Positions 16,005 to 24,584 of a DNA stretch of 64,000 nucleotides are shown here, piece by piece. The notes under the pieces were generated by a model. The model had not been told where the DNA came from, did not search any database, and saw only the letters and a list, made by a program, of their open reading frames with translations. Each line of letters starts with the position of its first letter. The first letter of the stretch is position 1. The stretch lies in the NCBI RefSeq assembly GCF_900090285.1, contig NZ_LT607754.1, positions 2,170,001 through 2,234,000 of the forward strand, in the 5' to 3' direction. A program made the position numbers and the translations under genes. The DNA comes from Micromonospora inositola (lineage in GTDB: Bacteria; Actinomycetota; Actinomycetes; Mycobacteriales; Micromonosporaceae).

Positions 16005-16344
16005 GGTCTCCAGAGAACCCGGGGCGGTTCACGAGGAGACACCCGTCTGGCTGGCCTTGGCTGTCACCCAATCCAAGCTCGGACGCCCCCACCCCACGGT
16101 TCGCGACCGCGCCATCGCCGTCATCGACAGCGGAGCCGACCTGGCGAGATGGTCGGACCCCTCGGCTCCCGTGCCAACGGGCACGCAACGGGCACGCCGC
16201 GTCCCCCGCCTTGCAGAGGATCAAGACTCTTGCCGGCTGACGCCGATCACTGCGCTTCCCAGCAGATCCACCCCCGACCGGCGTGGCGGCTGTCGGCCAG
16301 GAAATGAGTCGCTTCGGAGGGCAACCGGCCCTACCTTCGCTCCC

Positions 16345-16992
16345 ATGAAGCTGCTTTCCGTCAATGTGGGCAGGCCTCGACCCAATCCATGGAAGAAGCT
16401 CAGCGCGACAGGAATTGACAAGCGCCCCGTTGCCGGCCCGGTCGCCGTCGTCGCCCCCGGCCCGAAGGGCACCGGCGAAGTCGGTCTCGTCGGCGACCGT
16501 GTCTACGACGTGAAGCACCACGGCGGTCCCGACCAAGCTGTCTACGCCTACGCCCGCGAGGATCTCGACCGCTGGGAAACCGAGTTGGAGAGGCCGATTA
16601 CGAACGGCAGCTTTGGGGAGAACCTGACGACCATCGACCTCGATGTCAACCGCGCGCTGATCGGCGAGCGTTGGCGGATCGGGGCGGATGTCGTCCTCGA
16701 GGTGTCATGCGCGCGGATCCCGTGTGCGACATTTCAGGGCTGGCTGCAACAGCAAGGCTGGATCAAGCGGTTCACGCAGGCCGCGTTGCCGGGTGCGTAT
16801 CTGCGCGTGATCGAGGCAGGCCATATCCGCGCCGGCGACCGGGTCGAGATCGTGTACCGACCCACCCACCACGTGACCGTCGAGCTCGTCTTCCGCGCGA
16901 TGACACTCGAACCGGAACTGTTGCCGCAGCTGTTGGCCGCCGAGGCACTGCCCAGGGAAGAAAGGGAACTGGCCCGCAGTCGGTGTCCCTGA
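16345..16992 (+). CDS. MOSC-domain protein (YiiM-like)
   Basis: A 215-residue MOSC protein. It shows KHHGGPDQAVYAYAREDLD (57-75), FGENLTT (90-96) and the Cys pair SCARIPC with Cys122 and Cys127, the sulphur-carrying or molybdenum-cofactor-binding site of the superfamily. YiiM-type proteins reduce N-hydroxylated compounds via Moco. The start is ATG 16345; the frame is open further upstream only because the split DUF4259 gene shares it. Cargo of the integrated element. Confidence 0.88.
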   Translation: MKLLSVNVGRPRPNPWKKLSATGIDKRPVAGPVAVVAPGPKGTGEVGLVGDRVYDVKHHGGPDQAVYAYAREDLDRWETELERPITNGSFGENLTTIDLDVNRALIGERWRIGADVVLEVSCARIPCATFQGWLQQQGWIKRFTQAALPGAYLRVIEAGHIRAGDRVEIVYRPTHHVTVELVFRAMTLEPELLPQLLAAEALPREERELARSRCP

Positions 16993-17029
16993 GGAGCGCC
17001 GAGTTCGGGGCGGGCTCGCCTGCCAGGTC

Positions 17030-17542
17030 TTGTTGTCGGCGTACGGGTTGATGTGCACAGCCAGGTACATCGTGGTGACCCGGCGACCTGGGCGGATGGG
17101 GCGGACTGGCCGCCACGCTCCCCCCATCCCCCGGATAGGCGCCAAGGACTGCGCCGCCCGGTCGGGGTCAAGGGTGGCCGTAGGCCATCGGCGTGCCGAC
17201 GCGCAGCGCCTCGGGCCGAGGGTGTGGCGGGCGACCTCGCGCGACCGGGACGGCAACGAGGTGATCGAGGAGTTCCCGAACCGCCGGATGGCGCGGGCTC
17301 GCGTCTCGCGCATGGCCCAGGGTGGGCTTCGGTTCCATGATCTGCGGCATTCGTACGCGACCTGGCTGGTGTCGGACGGCGTACCGATCAACGACGTGGC
17401 CCGGGTCATGGGGCACGAGCAGATCTCGACCACGCTGGACCGGTACACCCATGCCTTGGAGGCCGGCGCGGAGAAGGTCAGGGACTCGTTCACTGACTTT
17501 CCGCTGACTTTCGAGGCTGACGACGACGTAAGCGGCGATTAG
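17030..17542 (+). pseudogene. truncated tyrosine integrase, copy B
   Basis: The recognisable part starts near 17220 (RDRDGNEVIEEFPNRR) and contains FHDLRHSYATWLVSDG, MGHEQISTTLDRYTHAL and a C-terminal tail ending at TAG 17540. The box-II His, Arg, second His and nucleophile Tyr are kept, unlike copy A. The DNA-binding arm, core-binding domain and first Arg are gone and no good start exists, so recombination activity is unlikely. It ends 41 bases before a hairpin that leads into the tRNA attachment site. Bases 16993-17200 upstream are not explained. Confidence 0.82.
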
Positions 17543-17583
17543 CCCGCGGCCTGAGCCGATGGAACAGAGCTCCCGGGGCATGA

Positions 17584-17620
17584 AAAAGGCCAGGTGAGAG
17601 GTGATCTCACCTGGCCTTTT
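17584..17620. terminator. rho-independent terminator between integrase B and tRNA-Pro
   Basis: Perfect 15-bp stem AAAAGGCCAGGTGAG / CTCACCTGGCCTTTT with a 7-base loop, giving a T-run in both directions. It can end both the rightward integrase and the leftward tRNA transcript. Confidence 0.88.
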
Positions 17621-17702
<82 letters not shown>

Positions 17703-17778
17703 AGGCGTGCCGACAAATAGTAGCCCACCCGGTCCGATGGTCAAACTCGGTACCCCCCCGCCCCCGGAGCGGGGTCGT

Positions 17779-18672
17779 TCAGCGCGGGATCAGGGTGAGG
17801 ATGCTCGCCTCGGGCGGGCAGGCGAAGCGCACCGGCGCGGTCGGGTGGGTGCCCAGCCCGGCAGAGACGTGCAGCCAGGAGTCCGACCCGGGCCAGCGGT
17901 GCAGGCCGCGGGCCATCGAGCGGGGCAGCCCGCAGTTGGTCACGAGCGCGCCGTAGCCCGGGACGCAGACCTGGCCGCCGTGAGTGTGCCCGGCGAGCAG
18001 CAGCCCGAGGCCGTCCGCGGCCATCTGGTCGAGGACGGCCGGCTCGGGGGAGTGGGCCAGGGCGATGGCGAGTTCGGCAGAGGCGGACGCCGGGCCGGCC
18101 ACCGCGGCGTAGTCGTCCCGCTCGATGTGCGGGTCGTCGACGCCGACCACCTCGACCTCCCGACCACCGGCCTTGAGGGTGGTCCGGGCGTTGTTCAGGT
18201 CCGCCCAGCCGGCACCGGTGAAGACGTCCCGGAGCTCCTCGTACGGCAGCGCCACGCCCTCGGTGTACTCCCGGCCGGGCAGAAAGTAGGTGAACGGGTT
18301 CTTCCAGACGGGCCCGGTGTAGTCGTTGGAGCCGAAGACGAAGGCACCGGGGAAATCGAGCAGCGGTTGCAGGGCCCGCAGCACGCCGGGGACGGCGTCG
18401 GGGTGGGCCATGTTGTCCCCGGTCACCACGACCAGGTCGGGGTCGAGGGCGGCCAGCGAGGCCACCCAGTCCTGCTTGCGCCGCTGGCCGGGCATCATGT
18501 GCAGGTCCGACAGGTGCAGCACGCGCAGCGGCTCGGCGTCGGCCGGGAGGACCGGCACGTCGTACCGGCGGAGGGTGAACATGTTGCGTTCGACGAGCGA
18601 CGCGTACGCCAGGGTGGCCGTGCCCGCGGCGACGGTCCCGGCGGCGAGCCGGAATAGTGTGCGCTTTCGCAT
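17779..18672 (-). CDS. membrane-anchored metallophosphoesterase (Rv3683-like)
   Basis: A 297-residue calcineurin-like phosphoesterase with a single N-terminal hydrophobic segment after MRKRTLFR, so signal-anchored or exported. Metal motifs are SDLHMMPG, VVTGDN, GSNDYTG (the usual GNHD, here with Ser-Asn-Asp) and GHTHGGQ. It belongs to the YkuE/Rv3683 group acting on phospholipid-linked or cell-surface phosphodiesters. It is divergent from the YqeY gene by 25 bp. The position next to the PASTA PBP and whiB is the conserved actinobacterial order. Confidence 0.88.
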   Translation of the reverse strand: MRKRTLFRLAAGTVAAGTATLAYASLVERNMFTLRRYDVPVLPADAEPLRVLHLSDLHMMPGQRRKQDWVASLAALDPDLVVVTGDNMAHPDAVPGVLRALQPLLDFPGAFVFGSNDYTGPVWKNPFTYFLPGREYTEGVALPYEELRDVFTGAGWADLNNARTTLKAGGREVEVVGVDDPHIERDDYAAVAGPASASAELAIALAHSPEPAVLDQMAADGLGLLLAGHTHGGQVCVPGYGALVTNCGLPRSMARGLHRWPGSDSWLHVSAGLGTHPTAPVRFACPPEASILTLIPR

Positions 18673-18697
18673 GGCGTTCAGGGTAGTTTGACCGTCC

Positions 18698-19153
18698 ATG
18701 GGCACGCTGAAGGACCGCCTCACCACAGACATGCGCGCCGCCCTCAAGGCGCGCGACGAGCTGACCACCTCCACGCTGCGGATGGCCCTCGCGGCCGTCG
18801 GCAACGCCGAGGTCGCCGGCAAGGCCAAGCGCGAGCTCACCGACGACGAGGTGCTCGCGGTGCTGACCAAGGAGGCGAAGAAGCGGCGCGAGGCCGCCAC
18901 CGCCTTCGCCGACGCCGGGCGCGCCGAGCAGGCCACCAAGGAGACCGCCGAGGGCGAGGTGCTGGAGCGCTACCTGCCGAAGCAGCTCTCCGACGAGGAG
19001 CTGGCCGAGCTGGTCGCGGGGGCGCTCGCCGCGGGCGGCTTCACCGGCAAGGCCCAGATGGGCCCGGCCATGAAGGCGGCCCAGGGCGCGGTGGCCGGCC
19101 GGGCCGAGGGCGGTCGGGTCGCCGCCGAGGTACGCCGACAGCTCGGCCTCTGA
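18698..19153 (+). CDS. GatB/YqeY domain protein
   Basis: A 151-residue YqeY-like protein: MGTLKDRLTTDMRAALKARD, then TLRMALAA and ERYLPKQLSDEEL, all family landmarks. The fold is shared with the tRNA-binding tail of GatB/GlnRS. Function as a tRNA-linked or amidotransferase-related factor is presumed, not shown. It ends at a shared terminator with the convergent PBP gene. Confidence 0.93.
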   Translation: MGTLKDRLTTDMRAALKARDELTTSTLRMALAAVGNAEVAGKAKRELTDDEVLAVLTKEAKKRREAATAFADAGRAEQATKETAEGEVLERYLPKQLSDEELAELVAGALAAGGFTGKAQMGPAMKAAQGAVAGRAEGGRVAAEVRRQLGL

Positions 19154-19183
19154 TCCGACCTGCTGCCGCCGGACGTACGCGAA

Positions 19184-19217
19184 ACGGGCGGGCACTCCTG
19201 GTGGGGTGCCCGCCCGT
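19184..19217. terminator. hairpin between convergent yqeY-like and PBP genes
   Basis: Arms ACGGGCGGGCA and TGCCCGCCCGT, perfect 11 bp, with a 12-base loop. It serves both converging genes. Confidence 0.8.
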
Positions 19218-19229
19218 CCGTGTCACGGG

Positions 19230-21653
19230 TCAGCCGCGCGGTCGTCCGGGCTTGGTGGGCAGCGGGATCTGCGGGCCCGGCCCGTTGCCGCCGGCGGGCG
19301 GGGCGCCGCCGCCGGCGCTGACCTCGATACTCACCACGCCGCCCTTGATGGTGCGGCCGTCCGGGCTGGTGCCGGCGGCGGTGTCCTTCGGGCAACTCGA
19401 CGGCACCTTGCTGCTGGAGACGACGGGCTCGAACCCGGCGCCGCGCAGCCGCGACTTGGCGGTCTCGATCGACTGGCACTTCACGTCGGGGATGGAGCGC
19501 TGGTCACCCTCGATGATCTTCCCACTGGGCGGGGTGAACTCCTTGCGGTCCTTGCCCTTCATCGCGTCGCGCAGCGTCTCGTAGACCGCAGGGTTGATGC
19601 CGTTCGGGACGTCGTGGCCCATCTTCTGGTTGGTCTGCGGCCAGTCCGGGTCGGCCATGATGCCGGCCACCGCGTACTGCTTGGTCATCGCGACCAGGGC
19701 GGAGGTCTTGTCCGAGTCGGTGGTGCCGGACTTGCCGGCGACCGGCGCGCCGACGATCCGGCGGACGTTGCCGGCGGTGGCGCCGGTGCACTTGGAGGTG
19801 GCCGACCGGTCACCGACCGGGCAGCGGGCGGCGTCCACGGCGGCCCGGGCCACCTCGGTGCTGATCCGCTGCTCGCAGTGCGGGTTGGCGATGTCCAGCT
19901 TGTCGCCGTCCGGCCCGCGGATTTCCTGGACCGGGATCGGCTCGCAGTACTTGCCGTCCGCGCCCAGGGTCGCGTAGGCGTTGGCCAGCTCCAGCGGGGT
20001 GGTCTGGGAGACGCCGAGGCTGAACGCGCCCCACTGGTGCGCGCCCTTCTCCAGGTCCAGGTCCTCCTGGGCGCGGAAGTTGATGCCGAGCTTGTGGGCC
20101 ACCTTCACCACGTTCTCCGTGCCGACCTGCTGCTGCAGGGGGATGAAGTACGTGTTGACCGACCGGCCGAACGCGCCCCACATGTTGTGCACGCCGGTCA
20201 TGCTGGCCGAGGCGTTCTTCGGACAGTAGAAGTGCGTGCCGGGGCAGGCGGCCGGGGAGTTCTGCTCGATGATGTATTCCGACTTGAAGGTCGGCTGGGC
20301 GTTGATCGTGTAGCTGAGCGGGATGCCCTTCTCCAGGGCCGCCACCATGGCGAACATCTTGAAGGTCGAGCCGGCCTGGTAGCCGGTGATGCCCTGTCCG
20401 CCGGTGAGCAGGGGGTTGACCGTGTTCGGGTAGTTGCCCCGGATCTTCTTCTTGGCCTTCTTCGGGTCGCTGGAGATCTTGTTCTGCGGGTTCTTCGGAT
20501 CGTCGAGCTTGAAGTTCCGGTTCACCGCCAGCGCCCGGACCCGGCCGGTGCCCGGCTCGATCGCCGCGACCATCCGGGCCGCCTTGCTGTTTTCGCTCAG
20601 GTGGTTGCGGACCGCCCTGTCGGCGCCCTTCTGCGCCTGCACGTCGAGCGTGGTGGTGATGGTGTAGCCGCCGCTCTTCAGCCGGCGCTCCCGGTCGTAG
20701 GAGGTCGAGCCGAACGTCCCCTGCTGCATCCACCAGCGGTAGAAGTAGTCGCAGAAGAAGCCCCAGGTCCGCTGGTTGGTGGCGACGCAGCCGTTCGGCG
20801 TGCGCTTGTCCTTCACCGCCAGCTTGACGGCCTTGGCGGCGTCCCCCTCCTGCTGGCTGATCGCGCCGATCTTGACCATGTTGTCGATGACGTAGTTGCG
20901 CCGGTCGAGGGCGAGCGGGTAGCCGCTGCGGGTGGTCGGGTCGTTCGTGGTGGGCGCCTTGACCATGCCGGCCAGCAGCGCCGCCTCTTCGATCTTGAGG
21001 TTCTTGGGCGACTTGCCGAAGTAGACCTGGCTGGCGGCGAAGACGCCGTACGCGCCGTTGCCGAAGGAGGCGAGGTTCAGGTAGCGGGTGAGGATCTCGT
21101 CCTTGGAGAACTCCTTGTCGACCTGGAGGGCCAGCCGCATCTCCCGGAGCTTGCGGGCGCTGGTGTCCTCGGTCGCAGCGACCACGTCGGCCGGGTGGGT
21201 GGCCGAGTACGCGATGGCCAGTCGGACGTACTGCATCGTCAGCGTCGACGCGCCCTGCTGTGAGTTGGCGCCGGACTGGTTGTTCACGAAGGCACGGGCG
21301 ACGCCGTTGATGTCGACGCCGTTGTGCTTGTAGAAGTCGTGGTCCTCGGCCGCGATGATCGCCTTCTGCATGTAGGGCGAGATGTCGGCGAGCTTCACGT
21401 CGCGCCGGTTCTCGTCGTACATGGTCGCCAGCGGCGTCTTGCCGTCGGAGGCGAGCAGGTAGGTGATCTGCGGCGCCCGGGCCACCGTCAGTTCGGTGGG
21501 CAGCGCGCCGAAGGTTTCGGCGCCGGCCTTGGCGGCCAGCCCGGACATCGCCACCGCGGGGAAGGCCGCCGCCGCGACCACCACGCCGGCCAACAGGCCA
21601 CAGATGAGTAGCGATGCGGCGTTGGTCAGCACGTTGTGGTCACGTTTCCGCAT
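19230..21653 (-). CDS. ponA2: bifunctional class A penicillin-binding protein with PASTA domain
   Basis: An 807-residue peptidoglycan synthase: short cytoplasmic tail, one TM (~12-35), then a GT51 glycosyltransferase domain with EDHDFYKH (103-110, catalytic Glu103) and GASTLTMQ (134-141). The transpeptidase has STFK (429-432), SVN (498-500) and KSGT (641-644), so both activities look intact. One PASTA domain (~720-785) precedes a Gly/Pro tail. GAGGTGA fixes the ATG at 21653; longer in-frame starts lack it. Next to whiB and the ArsA-like pair it matches M. tuberculosis ponA2 (Rv3682), linked to dormancy and stress survival. Confidence 0.93.
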   Translation of the reverse strand: MRKRDHNVLTNAASLLICGLLAGVVVAAAAFPAVAMSGLAAKAGAETFGALPTELTVARAPQITYLLASDGKTPLATMYDENRRDVKLADISPYMQKAIIAAEDHDFYKHNGVDINGVARAFVNNQSGANSQQGASTLTMQYVRLAIAYSATHPADVVAATEDTSARKLREMRLALQVDKEFSKDEILTRYLNLASFGNGAYGVFAASQVYFGKSPKNLKIEEAALLAGMVKAPTTNDPTTRSGYPLALDRRNYVIDNMVKIGAISQQEGDAAKAVKLAVKDKRTPNGCVATNQRTWGFFCDYFYRWWMQQGTFGSTSYDRERRLKSGGYTITTTLDVQAQKGADRAVRNHLSENSKAARMVAAIEPGTGRVRALAVNRNFKLDDPKNPQNKISSDPKKAKKKIRGNYPNTVNPLLTGGQGITGYQAGSTFKMFAMVAALEKGIPLSYTINAQPTFKSEYIIEQNSPAACPGTHFYCPKNASASMTGVHNMWGAFGRSVNTYFIPLQQQVGTENVVKVAHKLGINFRAQEDLDLEKGAHQWGAFSLGVSQTTPLELANAYATLGADGKYCEPIPVQEIRGPDGDKLDIANPHCEQRISTEVARAAVDAARCPVGDRSATSKCTGATAGNVRRIVGAPVAGKSGTTDSDKTSALVAMTKQYAVAGIMADPDWPQTNQKMGHDVPNGINPAVYETLRDAMKGKDRKEFTPPSGKIIEGDQRSIPDVKCQSIETAKSRLRGAGFEPVVSSSKVPSSCPKDTAAGTSPDGRTIKGGVVSIEVSAGGGAPPAGGNGPGPQIPLPTKPGRPRG

Positions 21654-22055
21654 CCAGGTCACCTCGACAGGGTACGCGAGTAGGGAACGAGGGGCGCTGG
21701 GGCGTTCTTTCCCCATTTCCTGCGCGCGCCGACCTCGTTGTGCTAAACGCACGAACCCCGGTGCTTGGTTGCGTGAACCTGGCGACGAGTCTCCTCCGAA
21801 CGGGGGAGCCGCGCAGCGTTTTCACGGACGTTGGCCGGGTAGACGGCGGAGCCGAGGCCCGGGAAGCCGGGAGTGTCCGGAATGATGGATTTCGCCGACA
21901 ACGTTGCGTAATCAGGCGACTACAGAGCATGATGGTGGCGGCGACAGGGCCACACGTCGTCCGTGCCTCCTTGGGAAGGACGGGCCGGACGACCGGGGGG
22001 AACCGACGGCTGGTCGCACGAGGTCGGTAGGTACTGCAAGGGGGGACGTGTACAC
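21654..22055. promoter_or_regulatory. 402-bp divergent regulatory region, PBP and WhiB genes
   Basis: No gene fits here. A candidate whiB promoter is TTGCGT (21904-21909), 18 bases, CATGAT (21928-21933), giving a leader of over 110 bases. A short palindrome GTGC-TAAAC-GCAC at 21740-21752 could be a regulator site for the leftward PBP gene. Long untranslated leaders are common upstream of wblA-type genes. Confidence 0.35.
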
Positions 22056-22376
22056 ATGGGCATGATCACTGACTGGCCGTCGCTGGCGGCATGTCAGAAC
22101 GGGGACCCGGACGCGTTGTTCGTACAGGGCGCCGAACAGAACGTGGCGAAGAGGATCTGCCGGAGCTGCCCAGTTCGGTACGAGTGCCTGGCCGACGCGC
22201 TCGACAACCGGATCGAGTTCGGGGTGTGGGGTGGCATGACCGAACGCGAACGCCGGGCGCTGCTGCGCCGTCACCCGCAGGTGACGAGCTGGCGCAGGAT
22301 GTTCGAGGCCGCCATGAAGAAGAACGCCAAGGAGAAGGCCGGCAAGGACAAGGTCCTGGTGACCGCCGCGAACTGA
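22056..22376 (+). CDS. whiB4: WhiB-family iron-sulphur regulator
   Basis: A 106-residue Wbl protein. The four cluster cysteines are Cys13, Cys35, Cys38 and Cys44 (ICRSC motif), followed by the GVWGG turn (56-60) and a basic C-terminal tail (RRALLRRHPQ ... KKNAKEKAGK) for DNA binding. It is expected to carry an O2/NO-sensitive 4Fe-4S cluster. AAGGGGGG precedes the ATG. Neighbours on both sides match M. tuberculosis whiB4 and Streptomyces wblA, a redox regulator and a pleiotropic repressor of development and antibiotic production. Confidence 0.93.
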   Translation: MGMITDWPSLAACQNGDPDALFVQGAEQNVAKRICRSCPVRYECLADALDNRIEFGVWGGMTERERRALLRRHPQVTSWRRMFEAAMKKNAKEKAGKDKVLVTAAN

Positions 22377-22386
22377 CCGCCGCGCC

Positions 22387-23535
22387 TCACGGCCGGCTGA
22401 TCGCCGCGCCGATCGTCCGCAGCCCGTCGACGTCGTGCACGTCGGCGGGCTGCGCCGTCACCGACACCGCCGGCACCGCCGGGAACGCCTCCGTGAACCG
22501 GGCCGCCACCCGCTGCTCGCGTACCGCCTGCTGGGCCAGCCCGGCGTGGGCCCGCAGCACGTCGACGGTGCCCTCGTGGCCACCCAGTTCGGCCAGCCGC
22601 TCCGCGGCGGCCAGGCTCTCCGCCGCGTCCAGCGACGCCACGGCCGGGCGGTGGACCCGGTTGAGCACCAGACCGGCCAGCGGCATCCGCTCCTCCCGCA
22701 GCCGCCCGGCGAAGTAGGCGGCCTCCCGGACCGCGTCCGGCTCCGGCGCCGCCACCAGCAGGAACGCCGTCTCCCGCGCCTGCAGGATCCGGTACGTCTG
22801 CTCGGCCCGCTGCCGGAAGCCGCCGAACATCGAATCCAGCGCGGCGACGAAGCCGGAGAGGTCGGTGAGCAGCTGGGCTCCGATCACCTTCTGCACGGCC
22901 TTCGAGAACATCCCGAAGCTGGCCGTCACGAGGCTGAACATGCTCCGCCCCCCGCTGCGCGCCGGGGCCAGCAGCAGCCGCAGCATCCGCCCGTCCAGGA
23001 AGCGGGAGAGCCGCGCCGGGGCGTCGAGGAAATCCAGCGCCGAGCGGGACGGCGGGGTGTCCACCACGATCAGGTCCCACTCGCCCCGGGCGTGCAACTG
23101 GCCGAGCTTCTCCATCGCCATGTATTCCTGGGTGCCGGCGAAGGTCGAGCTCATCGCCTGGTAGAAGGGGTTGGCGAAGATCTCCGCCGCCTTCGCCGGG
23201 TCGGTGTGCTGGAGCACCACGTCGTCGAAGGTGCGCTTCATGTCCAGCATCATGGCGTGCAGCTCACCGCCGCTGGCCTCGACGTCGATGCCCTTGACCT
23301 GGCGTGGGGTGTTGTCCAGCTCGGTCAGGCCGAGGGACTGGGCCAGCCGGCGGGCCGGGTCGATGGTGAGCACCACCGTCCGCCGGCCGTGCCGCTCGGC
23401 GGCGCGCAACGCCAGCGCGGCCGCAGTGGTCGTCTTGCCCACTCCGCCCGCCCCGCAGCAGACCACGATCCGGACAGCCGGGTCGGCGAGGATCTGGTCG
23501 ACGTCCAGCGGTGGCGCCGCGTCTTCGGAAGGCAC
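22387..23535 (-). CDS. ArsA/Get3-like ATPase (Rv3680-like)
   Basis: A ~382-residue SIMIBI-class ATPase. The deviant Walker A reads CCGAGGVGKTTTAAAL (near residue 30), switch I is LTIDPARRLAQ and switch II is VDTPPSRSALDF. These anion-transporting-ATPase-like proteins come in pairs in actinobacteria and, in mycobacteria, help protect against redox and nitric-oxide-type stress; the client is unknown. Start is GTG 23535, with TTG 23538 possible. It is downstream of its partner in a minus-strand operon and converges on whiB with only 10 bp between. Confidence 0.88.
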   Translation of the reverse strand: MPSEDAAPPLDVDQILADPAVRIVVCCGAGGVGKTTTAAALALRAAERHGRRTVVLTIDPARRLAQSLGLTELDNTPRQVKGIDVEASGGELHAMMLDMKRTFDDVVLQHTDPAKAAEIFANPFYQAMSSTFAGTQEYMAMEKLGQLHARGEWDLIVVDTPPSRSALDFLDAPARLSRFLDGRMLRLLLAPARSGGRSMFSLVTASFGMFSKAVQKVIGAQLLTDLSGFVAALDSMFGGFRQRAEQTYRILQARETAFLLVAAPEPDAVREAAYFAGRLREERMPLAGLVLNRVHRPAVASLDAAESLAAAERLAELGGHEGTVDVLRAHAGLAQQAVREQRVAARFTEAFPAVPAVSVTAQPADVHDVDGLRTIGAAISRP

Positions 23536-23592
23536 CAATCGAGCGTATCGGGCTGAGGGGTGTCTCTGCTTCGTGCCGGCCGCAGGTGTGAG

Positions 23593-24558
23593 TCAATCCG
23601 CCCGGACGAGCCCCCTGGTCAGCGTCTCCAGCCCGGCCCGGTCCACCCCGTCGGGCAGCAGTGGCAGCTCGGTGAGCGGCAGGCCCAGCTCCACCAGGTC
23701 GGCGCGGAGCGAGTCCTCCAGCTCCCGGCGTACCCGCTGGTCCCGGGCCTCCCCGGCCAGCCCGGCCACGGTGTCCCGGTCGGCCGGCAGGCCGGCGGCG
23801 AGCAGGCCCCGCTTCAGCTCGGCCTGGCTCAGCGGCCGCCCCGCCGGCACCGGCGGCCGGGCGCCGTTGACGATCACCCGACCGACCGGGAAGCCGAGCT
23901 GGGTGAGCTCGCTGATCGCGTCCACCGTCTCCTGGACCGGCATCTCCTCCAGCAGCGTCACCACGTGCACCGCGGTCATCGGGGAGCGCAGCAGCGCGGA
24001 GACCCCCTCGCTCTGGGTCTTGATCGGGCCCATCTTCGCCAGCCGGGCGGTCTCCGCGGTGACGTTGAGGAACCGGCCGATCCGCCCGGTCGGCGGCGCG
24101 TCCAGCACCACCGCGTCGTACGTCCGGCGCTGGCCGCTGGTGCGGGTGGTCGCCTCCTTCACCTTGCCGGTGAGCAGCACGTCCCGCAGGCCCGGCGCGA
24201 TGGTGGTGGCGAAGTCGATCGCGCCGAGCTTGCGCAGCGCCCGGCCGGCCGCGCCGAGCTTGTAGAACATGTCGAGGTACTCGAGGAGGGCCTCCTCGGC
24301 GTCCACCGCGAGGGCCCGCACCTCGCCGCCGCCGGGGGCGTCGGCCAGGTGCCGTTCCTCGTACGGCAGCGGGTCGGTGCCGAAGAGCTGGGCGATGCCC
24401 TGCCGCCCCTCCACCTCGACCAGCAGCGTGCGCCGGCCGCCGGCGGCCAGGCCGAGGGCCAGCGCGGCGGCCACGCTGGTCTTGCCCGTGCCGCCCTTGC
24501 CGGTCACCACGTTGAGGCGGGCCGGCCAGGTCTCGGACCATTGCTCAGCTGCTCGCAC
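23593..24558 (-). CDS. ArsA/Get3-like ATPase (Rv3679-like)
   Basis: A 321-residue partner ATPase. Walker A is VVTGKGGTGKTSVAAALALG, then LVEVEGRQGIAQLFG and the switch-II stretch VVLDAPPTGRIGRFL. Proteins of this pair probably form a heterodimer comparable to the two halves of ArsA. The GTG at 24558 is the start. The 57-bp gap to the next gene and shared direction suggest one transcript starting upstream of 25187. Confidence 0.88.
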   Translation of the reverse strand: MRAAEQWSETWPARLNVVTGKGGTGKTSVAAALALGLAAGGRRTLLVEVEGRQGIAQLFGTDPLPYEERHLADAPGGGEVRALAVDAEEALLEYLDMFYKLGAAGRALRKLGAIDFATTIAPGLRDVLLTGKVKEATTRTSGQRRTYDAVVLDAPPTGRIGRFLNVTAETARLAKMGPIKTQSEGVSALLRSPMTAVHVVTLLEEMPVQETVDAISELTQLGFPVGRVIVNGARPPVPAGRPLSQAELKRGLLAAGLPADRDTVAGLAGEARDQRVRRELEDSLRADLVELGLPLTELPLLPDGVDRAGLETLTRGLVRAD

Positions 24559-24584
24559 CCGTCGAGCCTATCCAGCCGCCGAGC

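Larger units (their letters stand above)
14707..16031 (+). mobile_element. complete IS3-family insertion sequence
   Basis: A 1325-bp element with terminal inverted repeats starting TGAACCGCCCCGG at both ends (first 13 bases perfect, 21 of 26 overall). It is flanked by a 3-bp direct repeat CGA (14704-14706 and 16032-16034), the usual target duplication for this family. It carries orfA and orfB with complete catalytic residues, so it is probably still active or recently arrived. It interrupts the DUF4259-type gene. Confidence 0.93.
14555..16240 (+). pseudogene. DUF4259-type gene split by an IS3-family element
   Basis: The 5' part (14555-14706) encodes MGAWGPGLFSDDTACDVRDE and on to DVLDDPD. 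Removing the IS and one CGA target copy joins it in frame to 16035 onward, giving EETPVWLALAVTQSKLGR, then AIAVIDSGADLARW, the conserved body of DUF4259-like proteins. The likely end (LQRIKTLAG, stop at 16240) is in another frame, so a frameshift near an imperfect CAACGGGCACG tandem repeat at ~16180 may also exist. As it stands, translation of the 5' part stops at TAG 14726, inside the IS end, after 57 residues. Function of the family is unknown. Confidence 0.75.

Noticed and set aside
16170..16200. 11-bp tandem repeat (CAACGGGCACG) as sole cause of the DUF4259 frameshift
   Set aside because: Removing one copy gives the third frame, not the one ending at 16240, so it does not by itself explain the shift.
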